This document shows positions 54,242-62,329 of a stretch of DNA of 64,000 bases, piece by piece (within the stretch, counting starts at the first letter, position 1; every line of letters starts with the position of its first letter). Position numbers and translations under genes: made by a program. Below the pieces are notes generated by a model that saw only the letters and a list, made by a program, of their open reading frames with translations, was not told where the DNA came from and made no database searches. The stretch is from Aquimarina sp. TRL1 (GTDB lineage: Bacteria; Bacteroidota; Bacteroidia; Flavobacteriales; Flavobacteriaceae): assembly GCF_013365535.1 (NCBI RefSeq), contig NZ_CP053590.1:3648501-3712500 (forward strand), written 5' to 3'.

Positions 54242-55087
54242 TTATCTGTGCTTTTCAATCATATTATTAATGCTCGTTTCTTTCTCAATTAATGGATTCC
54301 AAGTTTTAGGAATGAAATCAGAAAGTCTATTTCTGTCAAATTTATGAAGTCCTTTAATTGTCCAAAAGAATTCTTCTATATCTGTTAAATCATTGGGCTT
54401 ATCGATTTTCCATTGTACTAATCGTCCATTTTTTTCTATAAAATCGTTTATTAAACCTTGAATACGATTTTGATGGTCAGAATTAAGAAGTTCCCAAAAA
54501 GAAAGGAATAAATCCCCTAGCTTTTCTACCATATGGGTTTGATTAAAATTTAATCTATCATCAAGTACAGCTTCTTTAAAGTAAGCTAAATGTTCATTAT
54601 AGTCTTCTTTATCAAAATTTGGAATGTTATTTTTCTTAAAATGTTTTTTTAGTTTGTTTTTAATTATTGTTAGATGATAATAACTATGTTTTGAGTAATT
54701 CGATTGAAAATTTATTAATTCTGCAAATGAGATTTCAAAGTCAATGTCATATGGCGAGATGTAATATTTATAAAACCTCTTCTTAAAAAAGAACTCTTTA
54801 GTTTCCTTTATTACTTGAAGAAATTTATTAAAATCATCATTGTCTTTATATTGAATACAAAAATCCTCCATTAAATTAAATAAGGAAACCCTTTTACTTG
54901 AGTTAAGAGGCAATTCAAAAGAGGTATTTATAAATTCATTTAAGCGTATAAAAAATAAATCGGCTCTTTCTTCATCATGGAAATATAGCATTGATTTATC
55001 ATCAGTCAATTCAAATAGAGTAGGACTAATTATGGTTAAAGCAAAGCTTCTATATTGTTCTATTAATAATCTTACGTCCATATTCAT
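54242..55087 (-). CDS. Hypothetical protein (281 aa)
   Basis: A soluble, largely helical, charged protein starting MNMDVRLLIEQYRSF, with no signal peptide. Not recognised. Flanked by family C and G spacers. Confidence 0.6.
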   Translation of the reverse strand: MNMDVRLLIEQYRSFALTIISPTLFELTDDKSMLYFHDEERADLFFIRLNEFINTSFELPLNSSKRVSLFNLMEDFCIQYKDNDDFNKFLQVIKETKEFFFKKRFYKYYISPYDIDFEISFAELINFQSNYSKHSYYHLTIIKNKLKKHFKKNNIPNFDKEDYNEHLAYFKEAVLDDRLNFNQTHMVEKLGDLFLSFWELLNSDHQNRIQGLINDFIEKNGRLVQWKIDKPNDLTDIEEFFWTIKGLHKFDRNRLSDFIPKTWNPLIEKETSINNMIEKHR

Positions 55088-55094
55088 TAATTAT

Positions 55095-55135
55095 GCCTAA
55101 CGGTTTGGCTAAACTACGTTTTAATGCAATTTAGA
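55095..55135 (-). repeat. attC-like site, family G
   Basis: GCCTAAC (55095-55101, exact RYYYAAC), GGTTTGGCTAAACTACG, TTTTAATGCAATTTAGAGC. The right arm appears truncated before the next stop. Confidence 0.5.
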
Positions 55136-55149
55136 GCAACTAGCTATTT

Positions 55150-55605
55150 TCAGTTAAAATGCATTTTCATTCCTTCGTGTGATTTTTTAAATCCCAATTC
55201 CTCATAAAACTTAATCGCTTTAGGTCGTTTTTTGTCTGTCGTTAATTGAATTAAATGTGCTTTTCGTGCTTTGGCTCTATTAATAGCCCATTCAAACATA
55301 ATTTTTCCAATTCCGAGTCCTCTTTTATCCTTTCTAATTCTTACTGCTTCAATTTGTGCTCTAATTCCACCACGATAGGTCAAGTATTGTATAAATGATA
55401 GTTGAAGAGTGCCTATTATTTCCAGATCTTCATTTTCAAGAACAATTAATTCTTGATTTTCATCAGAGTTTATTTTCTCAAAAGCCTTTAAGTATTCAGA
55501 AGGCAATGGAATTTGAAAATTTTCCCTTTTCTTTCCAAGTTCATCATCAGCAATCATTTCCACTATTACTGAAACATCATTTTCTGTTGCTTTTCTAAAC
55601 TTCAT
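55150..55605 (-). CDS. GNAT-family N-acetyltransferase
   Basis: Acetyl-CoA loop DKRGLGIGKIMFEWA and C-terminal IKFYEELGFKKSHEG are classical GNAT. The ATG at 55605 (MKFRKATEND) is preferred over a TTG four codons upstream. Acceptor unknown. Confidence 0.88.
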   Translation of the reverse strand: MKFRKATENDVSVIVEMIADDELGKKRENFQIPLPSEYLKAFEKINSDENQELIVLENEDLEIIGTLQLSFIQYLTYRGGIRAQIEAVRIRKDKRGLGIGKIMFEWAINRAKARKAHLIQLTTDKKRPKAIKFYEELGFKKSHEGMKMHFN

Positions 55606-55629
55606 TTTACATTTCAAGTTTTCGCTTGT

Positions 55630-55746
55630 TGCTAACGATTTTGTGTATGGCTCGTTGCGGAAAATCAGCTATGATTTTCCGCCATGACCGAAAGATAGCA
55701 AATTGCAATGAATTCCGATTAGGAATTCAGCAGCGATGAGCTATAC
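55630..55746 (-). repeat. attC-like site, family A, interrupted
   Basis: TGCTAACG, TGTGTATGGCTCGTTGCGGA, AGCAAATTGCAATGAATTCC, GAGCTATAC match 52956 up to the last arm. The expected closing arm (ACGTTGTTGGC) is missing here and reappears as ACCGTGTTGGCA at 56464, after an IS110 remnant. Confidence 0.6.
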
Positions 55747-55855
55747 TATAGCATCCATGAAAAAGCAGTAAGTCAAGTATCTTTAAGGTATACTAAAAAA
55801 ATAAAGACATGATTACTCAAATTACTGCTTTTACCAAAGTCATATATTGGTATTA

Positions 55856-56141
55856 GAACATTTATCAGGTTATGTTGGTTTAGCTCCAGGAATTCATCAG
55901 AGCGTTGATAGTCAAAAGAGTAGAGGGTATTACCATGCGAGCACATCGATTAATGCGCAGTTATTTTATAGAAGCTTCTTGGCAGGCGATACGCACAGAC
56001 CCAGTAATGCAAGCCTATTATCGTAAGCATATAGGAAAGAACTCAAAGACAATTATCATCAAGGTAGCTCGCAAATTGTTGAGTAGAACTTTGGCAGTAA
56101 TTAAAACAGAGACTCTATACCAAAAAGGAGTTCTAGCATAA
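55856..56141 (+). pseudogene. IS110-family transposase, C-terminal fragment, frameshifted
   Basis: Transposase_20-type motif YVGLAPG...SQKSRG then GITMRAHRLMRS, EASWQAIRTDPVMQAYY and VARKLLSRTLAVIKT. One frameshift lies near 55920 and the N-terminal part is absent. Confidence 0.75.
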
Positions 56142-56465
56142 AAAAAAAGATAACAAAGCTCACAAAGAAGTAGCAAAGTCTGTATCACAAAACAACGTGG
56201 GTGAGCCCATTAACTTGGCATCACATATTTATAGCAAGTGGACGGGTTTATTATAGCTTATAATCATGCAGATGCTGGTGACCGCTAAAAGAGCTGGATC
56301 ACAAATAGGATGCTGAGCAAGTTATAAAGTATTTAAATGTTGACAATCAATCAGCAAATAGGAGCGAATTGCCAACATTTAAACACTCCAAAATAAATAT
56401 TATGAGATAATTAAAAAATAAAATATTAACTTCGAAGAATTCGGCTAGTACTTTTCATAGGACAC
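56002..56465 (+). repeat. Copy 1 of a 464-bp duplicated block
   Basis: Nearly identical to 58837-59299 (463 bp; one A fewer in the poly-A run plus scattered substitutions). Holds the transposase tail and noncoding end, and stops exactly at the GTTGG core of the spacer. Confidence 0.9.
56332..56383 (+). other. Hairpin in the noncoding end of the IS110 remnant
   Basis: TTTAAATGTTG (56332-56342) pairs with CAACATTTAAA (56373-56383), 30-nt loop; conserved in the second copy. IS110 relatives carry a structured noncoding RNA region beside the transposase gene, so this may be a remnant of it. Confidence 0.35.
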
Positions 56466-56483
56466 CGTGTTGGCAGTAGTTAT

Positions 56484-57548
56484 TTATTCGACATTCAAAT
56501 TTTGTCTTTCAACTAGAAAATCAAAAGTTAATTCCGATAAGCCTTTTCCATTTACCACTCCATTCCAAGCTCCATGTCCAGCAGGGTTACCATTCGGTAG
56601 TGTTAAGGTCGCCAGTTTGTTGTAAATACCCAATGAGTTATAGATACTTTGCAGTTCAAGTGCTTCTTCATAAGGAGTGACAAGATCCTGTGCTGTGCCA
56701 TGCCCCATAAATAATTCTGGATCACTAGCATCATATCTGTCATATTGTTCTAAGTTATAAACTGCTTCAAAAACATCTAATTTTATGTTTGAACCCCAGA
56801 AATAAACCATACTTCTCACTATATAAGATTCGTTTAAGTTTGTAGTAGATAGTGTTGGGTCATCGCTAATGGTAATCTCATTTCTAAAGTCTTCTTGATT
56901 TGAAATTCCTAAAGCAATTGTAGTAATTGCTCCTGCTGACGCTCCACCAACTGTAATAAAATCTTTATTTATGCTATAGGTGCTTGCGTTTGCCACAATC
57001 CAACGAAGAGCTGCTTTTGCATCCCTTTGGGCGAGATACATAGCAGTAGCTTGTTGAACTTCATCCGCACTCTGCGATCCTTGCAAAGCATTTTCAATCC
57101 ATTCTTGAGGCGCAATTCCACTATAATACGTATATAACTGTTCTGGAGTCATTCCTTGTATTGTACCAAGTTCTTCTACTGTTCTATAATCTATAGATGC
57201 AAATACCCACCCTCTAGATGCATAAAAATTAGCCATATCTACAATTTCAGGCTTAGTTTTTGTCCCACCTGTAAATCCTCCTCCATGAATGAACATATAG
57301 ATAGGTCTATTTGTGGAATTATTATCAGGATAGTAAACGTCTAATTTTAGAGGTGTTGCAAAAGAGGAAGTGCTTGTCATATTATGACTCAGCCCTTCAG
57401 CATATGTAATATTTTCATCTTTTAAAACTGTGTAAGAGGATTCAGCCTGAATTACAGGTGTTCCATTATCAGGTGTAATAGATTCGTTTTTACTGCAAGC
57501 AGTAAACAATAATACTGTGAGAACTGTTAAATAAGCTACTTTATTCAT
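56484..57548 (-). CDS. Carboxylesterase-type alpha/beta hydrolase lipoprotein
   Basis: Lipobox (LFTACSKNE), oxyanion motif FIHGGGFTGG, elbow VGGASAGAI, and a final His in AGHGAWNG. Belongs to the HGGG (hormone-sensitive lipase/type B esterase-like) group. Exported and lipid-anchored. Single unit between the IS-interrupted spacer and a family J spacer. Confidence 0.88.
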   Translation of the reverse strand: MNKVAYLTVLTVLLFTACSKNESITPDNGTPVIQAESSYTVLKDENITYAEGLSHNMTSTSSFATPLKLDVYYPDNNSTNRPIYMFIHGGGFTGGTKTKPEIVDMANFYASRGWVFASIDYRTVEELGTIQGMTPEQLYTYYSGIAPQEWIENALQGSQSADEVQQATAMYLAQRDAKAALRWIVANASTYSINKDFITVGGASAGAITTIALGISNQEDFRNEITISDDPTLSTTNLNESYIVRSMVYFWGSNIKLDVFEAVYNLEQYDRYDASDPELFMGHGTAQDLVTPYEEALELQSIYNSLGIYNKLATLTLPNGNPAGHGAWNGVVNGKGLSELTFDFLVERQNLNVE

Positions 57549-57608
57549 GCTGCGTACATTAATTGATTTTTTTTCTTAGACAATGTTTTCTTGTAAAGGT
57601 TTAATTAC

Positions 57609-57740
57609 TGCTAACGATTTAGTATATGAAAAGTAGCAGGGTTATATACGTAAGTCTTTTAGGTTTAAGAAAGATAGCAGAAAAGAAATAAACTTAAAGT
57701 TTAACTCTTAACTGCTATTTTTTATATACAGTGTTGGCGG
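57609..57740 (-). repeat. attC-like site, family J
   Basis: TGCTAACGATTTAGTATATG and TATATACAGTGTTGGCG form the outer arms; AGCAG...CTGCT inner pair. Right core GTTGGCG (57733-57739). Confidence 0.6.
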
Positions 57741-57750
57741 TTCGTTGTTT

Positions 57751-58221
57751 TTAATCAACCAAACAAATCGGGTTGTGATTTACTTTAAAGTTTACTGAAT
57801 TTGCAATAAAGCAAAGTTCATTAGCTTTTTTATGTAACTCAATGGCTTTTTTTATCATTGAAGTTTCTGTGACTTTAGTTTTTGGATTTAAATTGACTTC
57901 TGAAAAATGTCCACTGCCATTGCATGTTTCATACATAATTCCAGTCGCTTGGTCTGAATATTCAGTTATAATTACGTTGGATTCAGAGCATAAATGCAAA
58001 TACCAAAGCATATGACAGGCTGATAATGATGAAAGTAAAAGTTCCTCCGGATTGTATTTCGTCTTATCTCCACGAAAAGCTGGGTCAGATGAACATAAAA
58101 TATCAGGTTTTTTTTCAATAGATATAGTATGACATCTCTCAAACTCTTTGTAATTGGATGTTCCTTTTCCTTTATTACCAGTCCATTTTACAGTGGCTTT
58201 ATAATTATGTTCTTTCATCAT
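57751..58221 (-). CDS. OsmC-family peroxiredoxin-like protein
   Basis: OsmC fold with the two peroxidatic cysteines in SACHMLWYLHL and ELCFIANSV. Reduces organic hydroperoxides in the cytoplasm. Its ATG overlaps the upstream stop (ATGA), so it is translationally coupled to the ACT-domain gene. Confidence 0.88.
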   Translation of the reverse strand: MMKEHNYKATVKWTGNKGKGTSNYKEFERCHTISIEKKPDILCSSDPAFRGDKTKYNPEELLLSSLSACHMLWYLHLCSESNVIITEYSDQATGIMYETCNGSGHFSEVNLNPKTKVTETSMIKKAIELHKKANELCFIANSVNFKVNHNPICLVD

Positions 58222-58631
58222 ATTACATAATCTTCATTACTCCACCACCTTTTCATCCATTTGTCAGATACAACTTTAGCCTTTTCGTAATTATCAACAA
58301 CTACTATCAATTGATTAGAATGGTCACTATATTGCGTCAAGATATTAACTTTAGCATCAGCTAATTTTTTACAAAATGCTCCTAGTTGTCCAGGGACATC
58401 TTGTCTAAGTTTCTGAATTATCACGTCACTTATATTAATAACCTTTATTCCGACTTTTTCTAATTCTACTTTTGCTTTGTCGGCCTCTTCAACCAAAAAG
58501 TGAGCTATTGATAAATCTCCATTTTGAAAAACTCCTCCGCCTTCTAAGCTAATTTTGTTTTTTCCTAGAGTTTCTCCCATTAGAGCCAGTTGTCCGAGCT
58601 TGTTTTCAAATAAAATTTCTATGTCTTTCAT
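58218..58631 (-). CDS. Tandem ACT-domain protein
   Basis: Two ACT-like repeats (KLGQLALMGETLGKNKISLE and VPGQLGAFCKKLADAKVNIL) of about 65 residues. These are small-molecule (usually amino acid) sensor domains. Forms an operon with the OsmC gene and is divergent from a truncated ArsR gene that was probably its regulator. Confidence 0.8.
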   Translation of the reverse strand: MKDIEILFENKLGQLALMGETLGKNKISLEGGGVFQNGDLSIAHFLVEEADKAKVELEKVGIKVINISDVIIQKLRQDVPGQLGAFCKKLADAKVNILTQYSDHSNQLIVVVDNYEKAKVVSDKWMKRWWSNEDYVI

Positions 58632-58700
58632 TTATTACGATTTTAATGTTTAGCAAAGTAAATTGATTTATTACATTTACATTTCATTTGAGAATGAATA

Positions 58701-58976
58701 ATGGATGAAAATAATTTTATTACTGTAGCATCATTATTATGTGAGCCATCAAGAGCGAAAATAGTATGGAATTTATTAGATGGCAGAGCTTATACAGCTA
58801 GTGAATTAGCTTTGGTTTCTGACTTATCTCCTAGTTCAGTAATGCAAGCCTATTATCGTAAGCATATAGGAAAGAACTCAAAGACAATTATCATCAAGGT
58901 AGCTCGCAAATTGTTGAATAGAACTTTGGCAGTAATTAAAACAGAGACTCCATACCAAAAAGGAGTTCTAGCATAA
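58701..58976 (+). pseudogene. ArsR regulator truncated and fused to an IS110 transposase tail
   Basis: The first 46 codons are an ArsR-type winged-helix start (NNFITVASLLCEPSRAKIVW ... ELALVSDLSPSS). At 58836/58837 the frame passes into the IS110 tail (VMQAYYRKHIGKNSKT). The recognition helix and wing are lost, so it cannot bind DNA normally, although the chimeric frame itself is open. Confidence 0.8.
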
Positions 58977-59299
58977 AAAAAAGATAACAAAGCTCACAAA
59001 GAAGTAGCAAAGTCTGTATCACAAAACAACATGGGTGAGCCCATTAACTTGGCATCACATATTTATAGCAAGTGGACAGGTTTATTATAGCTTATAATCA
59101 TACAGATGCTGGTGACCGCTAAAAGAGCTGTATCACAAATAGGATGCTGAGCAAGTTATAAAGTATTTAAATGTTGACAATCAATCAGCAAATAGGAGCG
59201 AATTACCAACATTTAAACACTCCAAAATAAATATTACGAGATAATTAAAAAATAAAATATTAACTTTGAAGAACTCAGCTAGTGCTTTTCATAGGACAC
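58837..59299 (+). repeat. Copy 2 of the duplicated IS110-tail block
   Basis: Matches 56002-56465. The left edge cuts the ArsR gene; the right edge abuts GTTGGGC (59303-59309). The 302-bp gap 58977-59278 holds only this noncoding end. Confidence 0.9.
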
Positions 59300-60364
59300 A
59301 TTGTTGGGCATAGTTTTATTAATTATTTTTTCAGTTAATAGCATTGCGGACACAACAGCACCTTCCATATAGCCGGGATATATAGGAGCGGCTTCTGCTG
59401 AAGAGATGAATAATTTGCCATTGAAATAGCTGGTTTGAAATAGTGGATTACCATTATTCTGATGGGGAAACAAAGGAACCTGATTTTCAAAAAATGTTTG
59501 CTTCTCCAGACTCCATATCTGTTCATTATAATCTGTGTAACTATTAATACTATTTCCAAAAACACTATTTAATTGTTCTAAAATTATTTTTTTACGTTCC
59601 TCAACTGTTAACCTTTTAAAACCGGAATTTACAAAACCGCATAAAGCATATTTGTTTTCCTCGTAGTTACAATGATCGTATAGCTCTGTTATTGGACCTG
59701 TGTTGCTGAATAAAGTTCCAGATTGCTTCTGTTGTCTCCAAAATGGTTCATTGAAAGTGATAGCAACCTTTATACTGTCTTCCATCCATGTGTGCGTTTT
59801 GGTCGCGATATCTTTAAGTTCATTTGGTAATGATGGCGAAAAGTCAATGGTATTGCTCCATAATTTGGGCGGGATTGCCAAGATTATTTTAGAACCTTCA
59901 AATGATTTATCTTTGGTATAAACAGTTACGTTGTTTTCAGAAAAATCAATGCCCTTAACATGTTCATTTAATGCTATAACATCATTTCCAACTGCTTTTG
60001 CCAAAGCATATATTAAGGAAGATGTTCCTCCAGCTATTCTATAGCTTGGTGGTTGGCTGGGAATAGGTATGGCGCTTGCTGGAGAAGTAGAGAAGGGCTG
60101 AAAAAAAGAAGTACCTTCCATATATTGCTCGAAATGAGGAATACTGAGTTCATGTAACAATTGTTTTAAGTTAGTATGTTGGTCTCCAAACCAAGTGGCA
60201 CCCATTTCTACCGGAGTATCGTTAGCACTCAACAGTGTATGAATGCGACCTCCAATTCTATGTCGAGATTCAATAATTTTAAAAGGAGTTCCTGCTAACT
60301 TTAAGCGGTAACCAAGAAGTAAGCCGGATAGTCCTGCCCCAATAATAAGTACATTCGAGTGCAT
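59279..60364 (-). CDS. FAD-dependent amine oxidase
   Basis: N-terminal dinucleotide fold VLIIGAGLSGLLLGYRL, then SRHRIGGRIHT and MGATWFGD, typical of monoamine oxidase-like flavoproteins. A C-terminal FAD loop is seen at PIYPGYMEGAV. The last ten residues (MPNNVSYEKH) are read from the spacer/IS tail, so the native C-terminus may be altered. Follows the OsmC gene by 16 bp. Confidence 0.88.
   Translation of the reverse strand: MHSNVLIIGAGLSGLLLGYRLKLAGTPFKIIESRHRIGGRIHTLLSANDTPVEMGATWFGDQHTNLKQLLHELSIPHFEQYMEGTSFFQPFSTSPASAIPIPSQPPSYRIAGGTSSLIYALAKAVGNDVIALNEHVKGIDFSENNVTVYTKDKSFEGSKIILAIPPKLWSNTIDFSPSLPNELKDIATKTHTWMEDSIKVAITFNEPFWRQQKQSGTLFSNTGPITELYDHCNYEENKYALCGFVNSGFKRLTVEERKKIILEQLNSVFGNSINSYTDYNEQIWSLEKQTFFENQVPLFPHQNNGNPLFQTSYFNGKLFISSAEAAPIYPGYMEGAVVSAMLLTEKIINKTMPNNVSYEKH
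59300..59312 (-). repeat. Orphan attC-like core
   Basis: ATTGTTGGGCATA with GTTGGGC at 59303-59309. On the coding strand GCCCAAC fits RYYYAAC. No left arm remains beyond the IS tail. It marks the right edge of the array. Confidence 0.45.
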
Positions 60365-60380
60365 GCTGAAAAAAGTGTAT

Positions 60381-60779
60381 TTATTTGATTATAGTAATAA
60401 CTTGATTGCCTTTTATTAAAGCCTTTGTTACTGGTGTCTTGTTTGCAAACACAAGTAATTTTTGTTGCTCGTTTTCTGATACTTTGTGTTCAAAACTAAG
60501 GGTTCGCTCAAACCTAAATGATTGATCCTCATTTTTATTTACTATAATTTTGATTTTTATTTCCCCAACATTTATATTTTCTTTCTCAGCTTTGTTTAGT
60601 AAATACATGGCTGTGCAGCTTGCCAATGCACTATTCATAAGGTCAATAGGACTTGGAGCTTTATTTGTTCCCCCTAAAGCTATTGGTTCGTCTGATTGTA
60701 CAGAAAATCCTGATACTTTCGATTCTGTATAGTATTTGTTTTGAATCTTAGACCGTACAAGGCTAACATGTTGTTTCAT
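60381..60779 (-). CDS. OsmC-family protein
   Basis: An OsmC fold with the first cysteine in LASCTAMYLL. The second cysteine position is VFANKTPV, so only one of the two usual cysteines is present. 132 residues. Sits 16 bp upstream of the amine oxidase gene in one operon. Confidence 0.8.
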   Translation of the reverse strand: MKQHVSLVRSKIQNKYYTESKVSGFSVQSDEPIALGGTNKAPSPIDLMNSALASCTAMYLLNKAEKENINVGEIKIKIIVNKNEDQSFRFERTLSFEHKVSENEQQKLLVFANKTPVTKALIKGNQVITIIK

Positions 60780-60843
60780 TTTTTAAGTATTTTAATTGTG
60801 AAAGGGAACTAAGCTATAACAACTTAGTTCCCTGATGTTTTCT

Positions 60844-61374
60844 TCAGCTTTTGAGCTTCATATTGACCTTGTCAGTAATGGTTCTATAATTAGGTGAAAA
60901 TTGACGTACATTGTTAATGATGTCGTTGTACTGTTCTTGAGTTCCATCACCGTCAACATCAAAGGAAAATTCAATGGTGTCAAAACCAATAGGACTTTCG
61001 GGGTTTACATTTAAAAAGCCTCTTAAGTCCAAAGTTCCTGTAATATGAAGTTTAACCTTGTTGAGTTTAATTCCTTTACCTGAAGCTCCGGCAACAAAAC
61101 CAACCATCATACAACCTGCCAGGCCTCCTAATAAATAGTCTTGTGGTGTTGGTCTTGAGTTGTCGCCCAAAAGTTCATTAGGTTCACCAATCTCAAAACT
61201 AAAGTCCTTTTGTATTTCGTTGCTTCCCACTTTTTGATTGTGAGTCGTAATTTTTGTATTCACGCCTCCTTGCCATTGAGCAGTAACGCCATAACTAGAG
61301 TAGGCTTCTTTTTCTTCTTTTCCAATAAGGTCTGTATATTCTTGAAGACCTTTCAAATTTATTCCGTTTAACAT
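60844..61374 (-). CDS. OsmC-family protein
   Basis: OsmC fold with cysteine in GLAGCMMVGFVAGA and PTPQDYLLGG before it. The second cysteine is lacking (RQFSPNYRT). 176 residues. Third OsmC member in 4 kb. It follows a terminator hairpin and may have its own promoter in 61375-61470. Confidence 0.8.
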   Translation of the reverse strand: MLNGINLKGLQEYTDLIGKEEKEAYSSYGVTAQWQGGVNTKITTHNQKVGSNEIQKDFSFEIGEPNELLGDNSRPTPQDYLLGGLAGCMMVGFVAGASGKGIKLNKVKLHITGTLDLRGFLNVNPESPIGFDTIEFSFDVDGDGTQEQYNDIINNVRQFSPNYRTITDKVNMKLKS

Positions 61375-61470
61375 GGTTTGAAATTTTTAACGTTTGATTT
61401 AGCACTTCTCCAACCTTTCAATGATCATTCTAATCAAAGAATTTGTATTGCTAAAACTTAAATTAGAAAT

Positions 61471-61496
61471 AAAGGTGAAGGTTTGCCTTCACCTTT
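61471..61496 (-). terminator. Terminator hairpin after the DJ-1 gene
   Basis: Perfect 11-bp stem AAAGGTGAAGG/CCTTCACCTTT with loop TTTG, 13 bp past the stop, followed on the minus strand by a T-rich stretch. Confidence 0.75.
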
Positions 61497-61508
61497 ATCT
61501 AGAGTCAA

Positions 61509-62288
61509 TTATTTTTTCAATCTATCTCTTAATGCTTCAGCAAGAGGTGCTGCAGATGCAGGACTTTGTCCAGTCATTAACGGACCACTAACGACCACAT
61601 TGGGAGCCCAGTTTTTTACACTTTTATAGTTCGCGCCTCTTCTTTTTAACTCTTGCTCTAATGAGAATAGCAGGTGTCTGTCCAATTCTATTTCAGCATC
61701 CTCAGCATCTTTAAATCCTGTTAGATCAACACCTTCTACCAAATACTTCCCATTGGTTAATTTAACATCCCTTAAAATGGCTGGTGCGTGACAAACCATA
61801 GCAATTGAGCGGTCAGATTCATAGAAGTCGCGAATAAGTTTAATCAGGTATTGGTCGGAAGCTAAATCATTTAACAAACCATAGCCTCCCGGCACAAAAA
61901 TCGCGTCAAAGGTATTGTAGTCTATGTTTCTAAGTTTTCTTGTTCTCTTAGCAGCGTACATAGCAACAGGATCATTTAAAAACTTATCGGTATAGTCCGT
62001 AGTAAATGGTGCTTTCATACTTAGCCAGTCTATTGGTGTTTCGCCTCCATCTGGTGATGCAAATACGACTTCATAACCAGCTTCTGTTAGAATGTAATAT
62101 GGTGCAGCTAACTCCTGAAACCAAGTTCCTGTTTGTTTTCCACTAATCCCCATATCATCATAAGATGACATGATTAATAATACTCTTTTTTGTTTGTTGA
62201 TTTTGAAAGAAGTATTTTGTGCATTAGCTACTATTCCTACAAAAAATAGGAATGTTAATAAGGCTGTTGTTTTTACTAAATTTTTCAT
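61509..62288 (-). CDS. Exported DJ-1/PfpI-family protein
   Basis: Signal peptide (IVANAQ), then a class I amidotransferase-like fold with elbow MVCHAPAIL and VPGGYGLLND. Resembles Hsp31/YhbO-type proteins; the second exported DJ-1 protein in the window. Follows the SDR gene by 41 bp and is probably in its operon. Confidence 0.85.
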   Translation of the reverse strand: MKNLVKTTALLTFLFFVGIVANAQNTSFKINKQKRVLLIMSSYDDMGISGKQTGTWFQELAAPYYILTEAGYEVVFASPDGGETPIDWLSMKAPFTTDYTDKFLNDPVAMYAAKRTRKLRNIDYNTFDAIFVPGGYGLLNDLASDQYLIKLIRDFYESDRSIAMVCHAPAILRDVKLTNGKYLVEGVDLTGFKDAEDAEIELDRHLLFSLEQELKRRGANYKSVKNWAPNVVVSGPLMTGQSPASAAPLAEALRDRLKK

Positions 62289-62329
62289 TTTACTAAATTT
62301 TAATTGTTAATGTTTTAATGATTTGTCTT

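Larger units (their letters stand above)
55747..56463 (+). mobile_element. IS110-family element remnant inserted in an attC-like site
   Basis: Contains the transposase C-terminal region in two frames: HLSGYVGLAPGIHQS (from about 55856), then, shifted by one base, GITMRAHRLMRSYFIEASWQ to a TAA at 56141. Downstream is 320 bp of noncoding sequence. Both flanks are parts of one family A spacer, so it appears to have inserted into the right arm of that site. The catalytic N-terminal DEDD half is missing. Confidence 0.65.

Noticed and set aside
10311..59312. CRISPR array
   Set aside because: The repeats are long, divergent, inverted and separated by whole genes, not short direct repeats with unique spacers.
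10311..59312. All spacers as simple rho-independent terminators
   Set aside because: Most lack a U-tract, are far longer than terminators, and share sequence between families at their ends; true terminators in this window (4190, 33301, 61471) look different.
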